A DNA stretch of 8,034 nt, taken from positions 1 through 8,034 of the forward strand of contig CAMXUZ010000214.1 of NCBI GenBank assembly GCA_947251855.1, in the 5' to 3' direction. The translations under genes were made by a program, and so were the position numbers. The notes under the pieces were generated by a model. The model saw only the letters and a program-made list of their open reading frames with translations. It did not search any database and was not told the DNA's origin. Shown piece by piece: positions 1 through 6,388 of the stretch. The number at the start of each line of letters is the position of its first letter. Within the stretch, counting starts at the first letter, position 1. This DNA comes from an uncultured Ruaniaceae bacterium (GTDB lineage Bacteria > Actinomycetota > Actinomycetes > Actinomycetales > Beutenbergiaceae).

Positions 1-1104
1 GTTCATGAGTACCTGCCGGATTCGGTTGGTATCCCCCCACGCGACGACCGGTTCCGGGGCCACGAGTGCGGTGGGCCGTGTGGGGTCGAGCGCTCCGAGG
101 TCGGTGAGTGCGTCGCTTGCAAGCGCACGAAGGTCCACCGGCACCATTTCCAAGGGCGGCTTCTCGTCGAGTCGGGCGAGTGCGAGCAGGTCGGAAACGA
201 GGACCCCCATCCGACGGGCCTCGGATTCGATGCGTGCCATCGTGGCGGGCACCTCCTCTTCGGGCACGGCGCCCATCCGGTAGAGCTCCCCGTAGCCGCG
301 GATCGAAGCGAGCGGGGTGCGCAGTTCGTGCGAGGCATCTGAGACGAACCGGCGCATTCGTTCCCCCGCGGCTTCACGTTCGGCGAAGGCTTCTTCCAGC
401 GCCGCGACCATGGAGTTGAAGGATTCACCGAGCTGGCCCACCTCGGTGCGGGGCGAGCGGACCGCGACCCGGCGGGAGAGGTCACCGGAGGCGACGGCAT
501 GCGCGGCGGTCTGTACGCGGCGGAGATCCCGCAAGGAGCGGTCGACGGCGAGGCCGCCAAGAATCCCGGCGAGGAAGACGACGGCAACACCCACGAGCAC
601 GACCGTGCGGGTCATCACCGCCACGGTGCGTTTCAGGGCCGTCATCGGCAACGCGACGACGGCGTACCCGAGGGTCTCGGTCGAGCCTGACTCCTGGATG
701 GGGAACGCCCCGATCCGCCACTGTTGTACGGATTCCCCCGTGGAGGGAACTGCCGCGAAATGGTCCGATTCTGCGAGGGCGCGAACGTGGGTGAACCGCG
801 GGAGCTGGGGGACCGAACCGCCCACGGTCGTGGCGGTGGAGGCGGTGACGAGGTCGCCGTCGGAATCCCAGATGGAGAAATAGTAGTCGGTGGGGCGAAC
901 CCGCGAGGGCTGGTACTCCTCCCAGGGGGTGAGCGCAGAATTCGTCATCGGCCCGGCAGCATCGGCGATCTGCCGATCCAGTTCAGTCAGGAGTGACTCG
1001 CGCAGGAGCATGACCGCGGCGCCGGAGGAGGTGAGCAGCGCCGCAACGAGCAGCGCACCGGTGATGAGGGTGAGCTTCGTGCGCAGCGGCCAAGCGGAGA
1101 TCAT
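1..1104 (-). CDS. Sensor histidine kinase of a two-component system, partial (C-terminus beyond left edge)
   Basis: Membrane sensor kinase that should autophosphorylate on histidine and pass phosphate to the adjacent response regulator. The 368 visible residues show a short N-terminus, a first membrane helix (about 11-34), an extracytoplasmic sensor segment (about 35-163), a second helix (about 167-187), a HAMP linker (about 188-240), and the dimerisation domain with the H-box SDASHELRTPL, phosphoacceptor His259. The frame stays open to base 1, where it ends in RQVLMN, the start of the N-box of the ATPase domain, so the G boxes lie outside the window. The ATG overlaps the regulator stop codon (ATGA), which means translational coupling. 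The architecture is that of the PhoR/TrcS/TcrY class of actinobacterial kinases. The ligand is unknown, because the sensor segment shows no domain I recognise. Only the right-hand end is complete. Confidence 0.95.
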   Translation of the reverse strand, partial: MISAWPLRTKLTLITGALLVAALLTSSGAAVMLLRESLLTELDRQIADAAGPMTNSALTPWEEYQPSRVRPTDYYFSIWDSDGDLVTASTATTVGGSVPQLPRFTHVRALAESDHFAAVPSTGESVQQWRIGAFPIQESGSTETLGYAVVALPMTALKRTVAVMTRTVVLVGVAVVFLAGILGGLAVDRSLRDLRRVQTAAHAVASGDLSRRVAVRSPRTEVGQLGESFNSMVAALEEAFAEREAAGERMRRFVSDASHELRTPLASIRGYGELYRMGAVPEEEVPATMARIESEARRMGVLVSDLLALARLDEKPPLEMVPVDLRALASDALTDLGALDPTRPTALVAPEPVVAWGDTNRIRQVLMN

Positions 1105-1796
1105 TGCTCGCGAAGCACGTATCCCACCCCGCGTTTGGTGTGGATGAGCCGGGGGGAGTCGGGAGCGAACGGAGCATCAACCTTGCGGCGCAGGTAGGAG
1201 ATGTACGATTCCACGATCGCGCCGTCCCCACCCCAGTCGTACTCCCAGACGTGGTCGAGGATCTGCGCCTTGGAAAGTACCCGACCGGCATTGAGCATGA
1301 GGTAGCGCAGCAGGGCGAACTCGGTGGGGGAGAGCTCGATGAGCTCACCCCCACGGCGAACCTCGTGGGCGTCGTCATCGAGGCTCAGGTCGGCCACGCG
1401 CAGGATGGAATCCTCGTCGCTGCCCCCGCTCGCCCGGCGCAGCACCGCGCGGATGCGGGCGATGACCTCGTCGAGGCTGAAGGGTTTGGTGACGTAGTCG
1501 TCGCCGCCCACCGTGAGCCCGGCGATCTTATCGGCGGTGTCATCGCGCGCGGTGAGGAATAGCACGGGGATGTGTTTCCCCTGCTCGCGCAAGCGCCGAG
1601 TGACGCTGAAGCCGTCGAGGTCCGGCAGCATCACGTCGAGCACGATGAGGTCGGGGGAGATCTCCATGGCGCGGCGCAGCGCACTCTGGCCATCGCCCAC
1701 CGTCTCTACCTCGAAGCCGTTGAACCGCAGGGACGCGGCGAGCAGTTCACGGATGTTCGGTTCATCGTCAACAACGAGAAGTCTTGCCTCACTCAT
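1101..1796 (-). CDS. OmpR/PhoP-family response regulator
   Basis: DNA-binding transcription factor of 231 residues, full length for the family. The receiver domain (about 4-118) has the acidic pair Asp10/Asp11, phosphoacceptor Asp54 in IVLDVMLPDLDG, Thr82 and Lys104 in YVTKPFS. The C-terminal winged helix (about 131-230) has the recognition-helix region VESYISYLRRKVD and the ending TKRGVGYVLRE. From memory, segments such as KIAGLTVGGDDYVTKPFSL and LSKxxILDHVWxYD closely resemble Mycobacterium tuberculosis PhoP, so a PhoP-like specificity is inferred. TcrA and TrcR are relatives with similar sequence, so no symbol is assigned. The ATG at 1796 has no convincing Shine-Dalgarno, only AGG two bases upstream, so a leaderless transcript is possible. 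The stop overlaps the downstream kinase start. A direct repeat upstream (1818-1835) suggests autoregulation. Confidence 0.96.
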   Translation of the reverse strand: MSEARLLVVDDEPNIRELLAASLRFNGFEVETVGDGQSALRRAMEISPDLIVLDVMLPDLDGFSVTRRLREQGKHIPVLFLTARDDTADKIAGLTVGGDDYVTKPFSLDEVIARIRAVLRRASGGSDEDSILRVADLSLDDDAHEVRRGGELIELSPTEFALLRYLMLNAGRVLSKAQILDHVWEYDWGGDGAIVESYISYLRRKVDAPFAPDSPRLIHTKRGVGYVLREQ

Positions 1797-1802
1797 ACCT
1801 GT

Positions 1803-1808
1803 AGTGTG
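1803..1808 (-). promoter_or_regulatory. Possible -10 element for a leaderless response regulator transcript
   Basis: Reading the minus strand, CACACT sits at -12 to -7 relative to the A of the regulator ATG. It matches three of six TATAAT positions, including A-11 and T-7. A transcript starting at the ATG would explain the lack of a Shine-Dalgarno. The match is weak, as expected for a promoter that depends on an activator. It is separated by 9 bp from the PhoP-box-like repeat. Confidence 0.35.
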
Positions 1809-1817
1809 CGCGCCTTG

Positions 1818-1835
1818 GCTGTGAGTTTCCTGAGA
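1818..1835 (-). promoter_or_regulatory. PhoP-box-like direct repeat upstream of the response regulator
   Basis: On the minus strand the sequence is TCTCAGG, a 4-bp spacer AAAC, then TCACAGC. Mycobacterial PhoP is known to bind two 7-bp TCACAGC repeats in direct orientation with a 4-bp spacer. Here the proximal half-site matches 7/7 and the distal half-site 5/7, with exact spacing. The repeat ends 22 bp upstream of the regulator start codon. That is where an OmpR-family activator would replace the -35 element if transcription starts at the ATG. Binding by the adjacent regulator is inferred from its PhoP-like recognition region. Confidence 0.55.
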
Positions 1836-1887
1836 ATTCGGTGAAGATGTCGTCGCGATTCCTCACCCACGCTCCCGCGCCGACGGT

Positions 1888-2445
1888 TCACAAGTATCGC
1901 GTCGGGTCGAAACTTGCCAGATCGATGATGCGCACCCGGGGCAGGGGCGCATTGAACGCGCGCACGTCGTCCTCCAGGTCGTACATCCGAAGCCCCTGCT
2001 CGGCGAGTTCGGAAAGCTTCGCGGAAACGAACTCTCGGAAGCACAACACTCCGACCCGCCGATCCGTGCCGAGGAGCGCCTCGACCTGATCCACGAAATC
2101 GCCATCGTGGCTCGCGAGCAGGATATCGCCGGGCCGCCCATCGAGAGCTTCGAGGGTCTTCTGGATCCCGACGTCGACGACGGGGACGTCCTTCGGCCCC
2201 GAGAGCGGGATCGGGTGGTAGTCGAGCGCGAGCAGCGCCTGGACGAACGACATCGGCATCTGCCCGGTGGACGCGTTCAGGAAGAACAGCGCTCGAACGT
2301 CCTGATTCCACAGGCGGGCAGCAAATTCAGTAATGCGATCCCACCGAGGCCGCTCGTCCGGACTCGGCCGGTGGCCGAGCACGCTGAGCCCGAGCGTGGC
2401 GTCGATATTCTCGCCGTCAACTAATACATACGTAGGGCGAACCAT
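1888..2445 (-). CDS. NYN-domain protein (PIN-like putative ribonuclease)
   Basis: A 185-residue protein made almost entirely of one NYN (LabA/DUF88-type) domain, a PIN-fold nuclease family that usually cleaves RNA with a divalent metal. The conserved acidic positions are visible: Asp10 and Asn13 in VLVDGENID near the N-terminus, Asp91 in VVDVGIQKTLE, and Asp114/Asp116 in LLASHDGDFVDQVE. No signal peptide or membrane helix is seen, so it should be cytoplasmic. The RNA substrate is unknown. The ATG at 2445 has no Shine-Dalgarno but has a -10 element at leaderless spacing (2452-2457). It is followed 91 bp later by the response regulator in the same orientation, with no clear terminator between, so read-through is possible. 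The family call is firm from the motifs. Nuclease activity is inferred. Confidence 0.9.
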   Translation of the reverse strand: MVRPTYVLVDGENIDATLGLSVLGHRPSPDERPRWDRITEFAARLWNQDVRALFFLNASTGQMPMSFVQALLALDYHPIPLSGPKDVPVVDVGIQKTLEALDGRPGDILLASHDGDFVDQVEALLGTDRRVGVLCFREFVSAKLSELAEQGLRMYDLEDDVRAFNAPLPRVRIIDLASFDPTRYL

Positions 2446-2451
2446 GACTCA

Positions 2452-2457
2452 ACAGTA
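2452..2457 (-). promoter_or_regulatory. -10 element for leaderless NYN gene
   Basis: The minus strand reads TACTGT exactly at -12 to -7 relative to the A of the NYN start codon. This fits the actinobacterial TANNNT -10 motif and implies that transcription starts at or next to the ATG. No good -35 is seen at 16-18 bp. The absence of a Shine-Dalgarno upstream of the ATG agrees with a leaderless mRNA. Confidence 0.5.
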
Positions 2458-2484
2458 GTGCGCTCGCGCCCGCAATGGCGCCGC

Positions 2485-2515
2485 TTGGGGATTTTTCAGG
2501 TTCGTGAAGTATCGT
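2485..2515 (+). promoter_or_regulatory. Promoter for the glutamine amidotransferase gene
   Basis: TTGGGG (2485-2490) is a partial -35 and TATCGT (2510-2515) is a -10 of TANNNT form, with a rather long 19-bp spacer. The -10 lies exactly at -12 to -7 relative to the GTG at 2522, which points to a leaderless transcript from that GTG. The element falls inside the six extra codons that an upstream start at 2504 would add. Confidence 0.45.
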
Positions 2516-2521
2516 GCCTAC

Positions 2522-3205
2522 GTGCCTATCTCGATCATCCAACTTGATTCCCGCGTTCCCGCGGGACAGTTCGCCGCCCTCCTGCCAGATGCGCGCCTCG
2601 TCCGCTACGACGAGGGGCAGCCGCTGCCGGACCTCGCCGACGTCGAGGCCCTCGTCGTCTTGGGCGGGCGGCAGAACGCCTACGATCCCGACCTCGCGCC
2701 CGTCGCCGAACTGCTGAGGTCGGCGACGACGGCGCACGTGCCCACCGTGGGTATCTGCCTCGGGGCGCAACTCCTCGCGGTCTGCCATGGTGGCAGGGTG
2801 GAGGTGAGCGCACCGGCGGGCCCGGAGCGCGGCATTATTACGGTACGCACGCGCCCGGGCGCGGAACACGACCCGGTGCTGGGCGCCGTAGTCGAAGAAT
2901 TCGGCCGCGACTTCTGCACGGTCAGCATGCACGACGACGCGGTCACCGACCTGCCGGCGGGGGCGACCTGGCTCGCCGCCTCCCAGCAATACCCGTACCA
3001 GGCATTCCGGCTCGGCAGTGCGCTGGGGGTGCAATTCCATCCCGAGGCCGACGCCGGGACCTACTCCGAGTGGCTCCACCGCGAAGACGGGGTCGACCTC
3101 GAGGCAGGCCGAGCGCAGTGGGAGGAGCACTCTGAACAGCTCACCGGCCTCGCCCGCGCCGTCGGCGGCGCGCTCGCCCGCGACTTGGCGCACGTCTCGG
3201 CCTAG
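2522..3205 (+). CDS. Class I (type 1) glutamine amidotransferase-like protein
   Basis: Stand-alone GATase1-fold enzyme of 227 residues, GMP-synthase-like (COG0518 type), expected to hydrolyse the amide of glutamine or a related gamma-glutamyl substrate in the cytoplasm. The triad is visible: nucleophile Cys79 in VGICLGAQLL, and His173 with Glu175 in GVQFHPEAD. An oxyanion-strand motif VVLGGRQNAYD lies upstream, and SMHDDAVTDLP resembles the loop before the His-Glu motif in this group. No synthase partner domain or neighbour is present, so the acceptor is unknown. I chose GTG 2522 because TATCGT sits at leaderless -10 distance from it. The alternative GTG at 2504 (233 aa) is in frame and has only a weak AGG upstream. 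The stop overlaps the stop of the convergent acetyltransferase. Confidence 0.88.
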   Translation: MPISIIQLDSRVPAGQFAALLPDARLVRYDEGQPLPDLADVEALVVLGGRQNAYDPDLAPVAELLRSATTAHVPTVGICLGAQLLAVCHGGRVEVSAPAGPERGIITVRTRPGAEHDPVLGAVVEEFGRDFCTVSMHDDAVTDLPAGATWLAASQQYPYQAFRLGSALGVQFHPEADAGTYSEWLHREDGVDLEAGRAQWEEHSEQLTGLARAVGGALARDLAHVSA

Positions 3206-4464
3206 AAGATCCAGTTGACGACCGGCGCGGTGGGCCAGGAGAGGGCCACCGCGAGGTCCGCTGCAGCGCGGGCGTCGTGAACGGTGCCCAGGCCGGCGTT
3301 GAGGGACTGCAGGAGACTGGCGCCGCCGAGGTAGCCGGCGGAAAGCTCCCGAATGTCGAGGCTGACAGCCGGCGGTCGATCTGTCGCGCCCACGTCCGGG
3401 TGCTCCCACGGCCTCCCCGCGATCCGCCAGCGACCCGTGTTTCCCGGAAGGAGCGGGTCGACGACCTCGACGACGACGTCGAGGGCGCTTGCCAGTTTCC
3501 GCGCCTGCAGCGCTCCGGGCAGATCGACGATGCGCAGCCAGGAATTATCCTGGATCCCCGCGGAGGCTTTGCGGATGTCGAGGAGAAGCTCCAGCAGCGG
3601 GTCGTCGAGTGCGAGCATCGGGGTGGTCACGTGCGTCATGAGGTCCAGGTCCAGCAGCACGCTCCACATCCGGTGCGTGGCAGCGGGGTCAAGGGCAGCG
3701 AAATCTAGAACTTGCACCGTGCCGTCGGGGCCCGTGGGCTGCCACGTGAGGGTGCGCCGGAAGGTCGCGTATCCCAATACCTGCTCACCGGCGGCGGCGA
3801 GGAGGATCCGCAGCGGTTCCTTGCCGGAGGTGAGCGCAGGGGTGAGCGTGGTCCGACTCGCCTTCAGGCCGGGGGTTTCCCAGGTTGCCCACCCGGGTCG
3901 GCCAAGCCCCACATCGCCGCTGCGCCGGTGGATATCAGAGATGAGTTCGCCGTGCTTTTCGGTTGAGAAGTCCGCGATGCGGATGCCGATGTCCTGCGAG
4001 CCGGGGACGGGGCGCAGCGCCGATCCGCGGGGGAGGTTGAGCTCGATGTGCCGCGCGGCCAGGCCGTATCCGAAGCGGCCATAGATCGCCGGTTCGGCGG
4101 CGACCAACCCCGATACCACTTCGCCCCGGTCCCGGCATTCCTGCAAGTGGTGCGTGATCATCGCGCGCAGCAGTCCGCGGCGGCGGTGCCCCGGGTGCAC
4201 CCCCACCCAGGTGAGCCAGCCGCACCGGGTGTGGGCGCCCGGTACGGGGTAGCGGGTGAGGGAGTGCGTGCCGTGGATCGCGGCGAGCTCCTCGCCGTCG
4301 CGGATCCCCCACATGCGCTCCCACTCCAACGAGTCCGGGGAGGTGAGTAGGTCATCGAGGGAGCGTGGATCAGGAAATATCAGCGTGTCCAGCGCGGTTA
4401 CTTCGCGCCGGTCATCTTCATCGAGCGCGGTGAAGGTGTACGGCGCGGGAGGGGAAGTAGGCAT
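3202..4464 (-). CDS. Eis-family GNAT N-acetyltransferase
   Basis: Acetyl-CoA-dependent N-acetyltransferase of 420 residues, close to the roughly 400 of Eis (enhanced intracellular survival) proteins. The N-terminal GNAT domain has the family signature LTWVGVHPGHRRRGLLRAM (84-102), whose RRRGLL forms the pyrophosphate loop, and AAEPAIYGRFGYG (122-134), with Tyr128 matching the catalytic acid Tyr126 of mycobacterial Eis. A second GNAT-like domain and a C-terminal SCP2-like domain follow. The protein ends in NWIF, so the terminal Phe carboxylate used as the base in Eis is kept. Eis enzymes acetylate amines on aminoglycosides, peptides or proteins. The substrate here is unknown. A GAGGAG motif (4478-4483) is 13 bases from the ATG, longer than usual. 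An in-frame TGA just upstream rules out a longer N-terminus. No convincing promoter was seen. Confidence 0.93.
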   Translation of the reverse strand: MPTSPPAPYTFTALDEDDRREVTALDTLIFPDPRSLDDLLTSPDSLEWERMWGIRDGEELAAIHGTHSLTRYPVPGAHTRCGWLTWVGVHPGHRRRGLLRAMITHHLQECRDRGEVVSGLVAAEPAIYGRFGYGLAARHIELNLPRGSALRPVPGSQDIGIRIADFSTEKHGELISDIHRRSGDVGLGRPGWATWETPGLKASRTTLTPALTSGKEPLRILLAAAGEQVLGYATFRRTLTWQPTGPDGTVQVLDFAALDPAATHRMWSVLLDLDLMTHVTTPMLALDDPLLELLLDIRKASAGIQDNSWLRIVDLPGALQARKLASALDVVVEVVDPLLPGNTGRWRIAGRPWEHPDVGATDRPPAVSLDIRELSAGYLGGASLLQSLNAGLGTVHDARAAADLAVALSWPTAPVVNWIF

Positions 4465-4552
4465 GGGAACGAGTCAACTCCTCTTCCGCGCCTGCGCGCA
4501 ATCTTTTTCTGATCCGAGGTTTCCGATCCCACCGGGGCCCGTGCTGACCGGG

Positions 4553-4558
4553 TAGCAT
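4553..4558 (+). promoter_or_regulatory. Possible -10 element for the DUF885 peptidase gene
   Basis: TAGCAT fits TANNNT and lies 44 bp before the ATG, giving a leader of roughly 38 bases that contains the Shine-Dalgarno. No good -35 is present at normal spacing. The surrounding 138-bp gap (4465-4602) separates two divergent genes and shows no other element I can support. Confidence 0.3.
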
Positions 4559-4591
4559 TTTCTTGGACCACCACTTTCCGCCCACGAGTTC

Positions 4592-4595
4592 GAGG
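4592..4595 (+). promoter_or_regulatory. Shine-Dalgarno of the DUF885 peptidase gene
   Basis: GAGG with a 7-base spacer to the ATG at 4603 supports that start codon. Confidence 0.55.
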
Positions 4596-4602
4596 TTGAG
4601 CC

Positions 4603-6273
4603 ATGACTGACCGCACGCCCACCCCGATTGATGCCCTGGCTGAGGGGTTCGTCGCCGAAATGGCGGAGCTGGATCCGGAGATCGCGATCTACCTCGGCCT
4701 CGACGGCGACAAGTCGAAATTCGCTGACCTCTCGCCCCGGGGCCAAGAGGCAGAGCGGGAGCTGCTCTCGCGCACGCGCTCGGAGCTCGCCGGCCTCGAG
4801 CCAGCTGATGAAGTGGACTGGGTGACGAAGACCGACCTCCTCCGCGAACTCGACCTGGAGCTCGATTTCCTTGATGCCCGCGCCGCCGAGCGGGACCTGA
4901 ACAACCTCGCGAGCCCCTCGCAGAACATCCGGATGAGCTTCGATATGTTACCGAAAGAGTCGGCGCAGGACTGGGAAATCATCGCCGAACGGCTCGCGAA
5001 CGTGCCCGCAGCGATGGACGGCTACGTCGAAACGCTTCGGGCGGGGATCGCGGCGGGAAACACCCCCGCTCGCCGGCAGGCACAGATCGTCGCGGAGACC
5101 TTGAGCGACTACCTGCAGGGAGAGGGGTACTTCGCCCGCCTCGCGGCCGATGCACCCTCCGATGTGGTATCCGGTTCCCTACGCGCCGCGCTCACCAACG
5201 GGGCGGAACGGGCGAAGGCCGCCTACGGTTACTTCGCAGAGTTCCTCACGATGGAGCTGCTCCCCGCCGCTACGGAGGAAGATGCCGTGGGCCGGGACTT
5301 GTACTCCCTGCACTCGCGCCGGTTCCTCGGGGCTGCCGTTGACCTGGACGAGACGTATGAATGGGGGTTGGCGGAGCTCGAGCGGATGCGCAACGAACAG
5401 GAGGCGGTCGCCGAGCAGATCCTGCCGGGGGCGACGGTGAGCGAAGCGATCGCGCACCTGGATTCCGACCCGGCGCGTAAACTCCACGGCACCGACGCCC
5501 TCCGGGAGTGGATGCAACAGACCTCCGATCAAGCGATCGCCGACCTGGGGCGCGAATATTTCGACATCGCCGATGCGTTGAAGAACCTCCACTGCATGAT
5601 CGCGCCCACCACCTCGGGAGAGATCTACTACACCCCGCCGACGGACGACTTCTCCCGCCCGGGGCAGATGTGGTGGTCCGTACCCGAGGGCGTAACGGAA
5701 TTCAGCACCTGGCGCGAGAAGACAACCGTGTACCACGAGGGCGTGCCCGGCCACCACCTGCAATTGGCCCAAGCGATCTACAACCGCGGCGAGCTCAACC
5801 TGTGGCGCCGAGCGGCCGGCACCTCCGGGCACGCGGAGGGCTGGGCGCTCTACGCCGAGCGTCTTATGCAAGAACTCGGCTACATGGACGATCCGGGCGA
5901 CCTGCTGGGCCTCCTCGACGGCCAACGCATGCGCGCCGCGCGCGTCGTCCTCGATATCGGTGTGCACCTCGGCAAACCTAAACCTGCCGAGTTCGTGGAC
6001 GGCGAGCGCTCTGGAACGTGGGACTACCCCTTCGCGCTGGAGTTCATGCGAGAGAACGTCAACATGGACGACGCGTTCGTACGTTTCGAGGTCAACCGCT
6101 ACTTCGGCTGGCCGGGCCAGGCGCCCTCGTACAAGATCGGGCAGCGGATCTTCGAGGAACTCCGCGCCGAGGCCCAAGCCCGACCCGGCTTCGATTTCAA
6201 GGATTACCACATGAAGATCCTCAACATGGGCGGGCTGGGCCTCGATACGCTCAAGGCGGCGATGGCACGTTGA
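4603..6273 (+). CDS. DUF885 family zinc metallopeptidase
   Basis: A 556-residue protein of the DUF885 group, helical metallopeptidases related to the M3/M32 fold and thought to act as carboxypeptidases or oligopeptidases. The active-site motif YHEGVPGHHLQ begins at Tyr377, with His378, Glu379 and His384/His385. The downstream motif GHAEGWALYAERL starts at Gly409, and Glu412 is the likely further metal ligand. The C-terminal motif YFGWPGQAPSYKIGQ, also typical of the family, is present. No signal peptide or lipobox is seen, unlike many exported DUF885 proteins, so it is probably cytoplasmic and works on imported or recycled peptides. The ATG at 4603 has a well-placed GAGG upstream. The gene is divergent from the acetyltransferase and ends in a hairpin containing its stop codon, so it is probably a single transcription unit. 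The substrate is unknown. Confidence 0.94.
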   Translation: MTDRTPTPIDALAEGFVAEMAELDPEIAIYLGLDGDKSKFADLSPRGQEAERELLSRTRSELAGLEPADEVDWVTKTDLLRELDLELDFLDARAAERDLNNLASPSQNIRMSFDMLPKESAQDWEIIAERLANVPAAMDGYVETLRAGIAAGNTPARRQAQIVAETLSDYLQGEGYFARLAADAPSDVVSGSLRAALTNGAERAKAAYGYFAEFLTMELLPAATEEDAVGRDLYSLHSRRFLGAAVDLDETYEWGLAELERMRNEQEAVAEQILPGATVSEAIAHLDSDPARKLHGTDALREWMQQTSDQAIADLGREYFDIADALKNLHCMIAPTTSGEIYYTPPTDDFSRPGQMWWSVPEGVTEFSTWREKTTVYHEGVPGHHLQLAQAIYNRGELNLWRRAAGTSGHAEGWALYAERLMQELGYMDDPGDLLGLLDGQRMRAARVVLDIGVHLGKPKPAEFVDGERSGTWDYPFALEFMRENVNMDDAFVRFEVNRYFGWPGQAPSYKIGQRIFEELRAEAQARPGFDFKDYHMKILNMGGLGLDTLKAAMAR

Positions 6274-6290
6274 GGCGATCCCGCCTCAAC
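6269..6290 (+). terminator. Perfect 9-bp hairpin at the end of the DUF885 peptidase gene
   Basis: GTTGAGGCG and CGCCTCAAC pair perfectly around the loop ATCC, and the TGA stop codon lies in the 5' arm. No T-tract follows, so it is not a canonical intrinsic terminator. Actinobacteria often use hairpins of this sort for termination or 3'-end stabilisation. Its position between the peptidase and the cold-shock unit supports a boundary role. Confidence 0.6.
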
Positions 6291-6345
6291 CGATGACCCA
6301 TTCGCCGGCGTTCGGAACGTTTCGCGCATTCACGCCTCCTGCCGG

Positions 6346-6351
6346 TATCCT
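6346..6351 (+). promoter_or_regulatory. Possible -10 element for the csp-DUF3027-MFS unit
   Basis: TATCCT fits the TANNNT form and would place the transcript start near 6358, about 31 bases before the GTG at 6389. No clear TTGNNN -35 is present at standard spacing. The predicted leader is short, unlike the long structured leader of enterobacterial cspA. Confidence 0.4.
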
Positions 6352-6376
6352 GACAGCGGTACTCATCACTATCTGC

Positions 6377-6384
6377 AAGGGAAG
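6377..6384 (+). promoter_or_regulatory. Shine-Dalgarno that fixes the cold-shock protein start
   Basis: The purine-rich AAGGGAAG ends four bases before GTG 6389. It supports that GTG over the in-frame ATG at 6293, which would add 32 residues unlike any cold-shock domain. Confidence 0.7.
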
Positions 6385-6388
6385 AATC

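Noticed and set aside
3..590. A 195-codon minus-strand frame at the left edge
   Set aside because: It is out of frame with the histidine kinase, whose TM, HAMP, H-box and N-box residues read continuously in the other frame to base 1.
1797..1887. A terminator between the NYN gene and the response regulator
   Set aside because: I found no stable hairpin with a T-tract in this gap. Only the PhoP-box-like repeat and weak promoter stand out.
2417..3409. A 330-codon open frame on the minus strand, antisense to the amidotransferase gene
   Set aside because: Arg/Gly/Ala-rich translation with no recognisable motif. It is a GC-driven shadow of the plus-strand gene, which carries a full catalytic triad.
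5179..6210. A 343-codon open frame on the minus strand, antisense to the DUF885 peptidase gene
   Set aside because: No family motif or start signals, and it lies wholly within a gene with intact metallopeptidase motifs. It is best explained by high GC suppressing stop codons.
6351..6366. Possible second PhoP box in the cold-shock promoter (TGACAGC)
   Set aside because: Only one half-site resembles TCACAGC. The sequences 11 bp on either side do not match, so it lacks the direct-repeat structure.
6293..6388. Upstream ATG that would extend the cold-shock protein by 32 residues
   Set aside because: The extension is unlike the family, overlaps the predicted promoter, and GTG 6389 has a strong Shine-Dalgarno and gives the canonical N-terminus.
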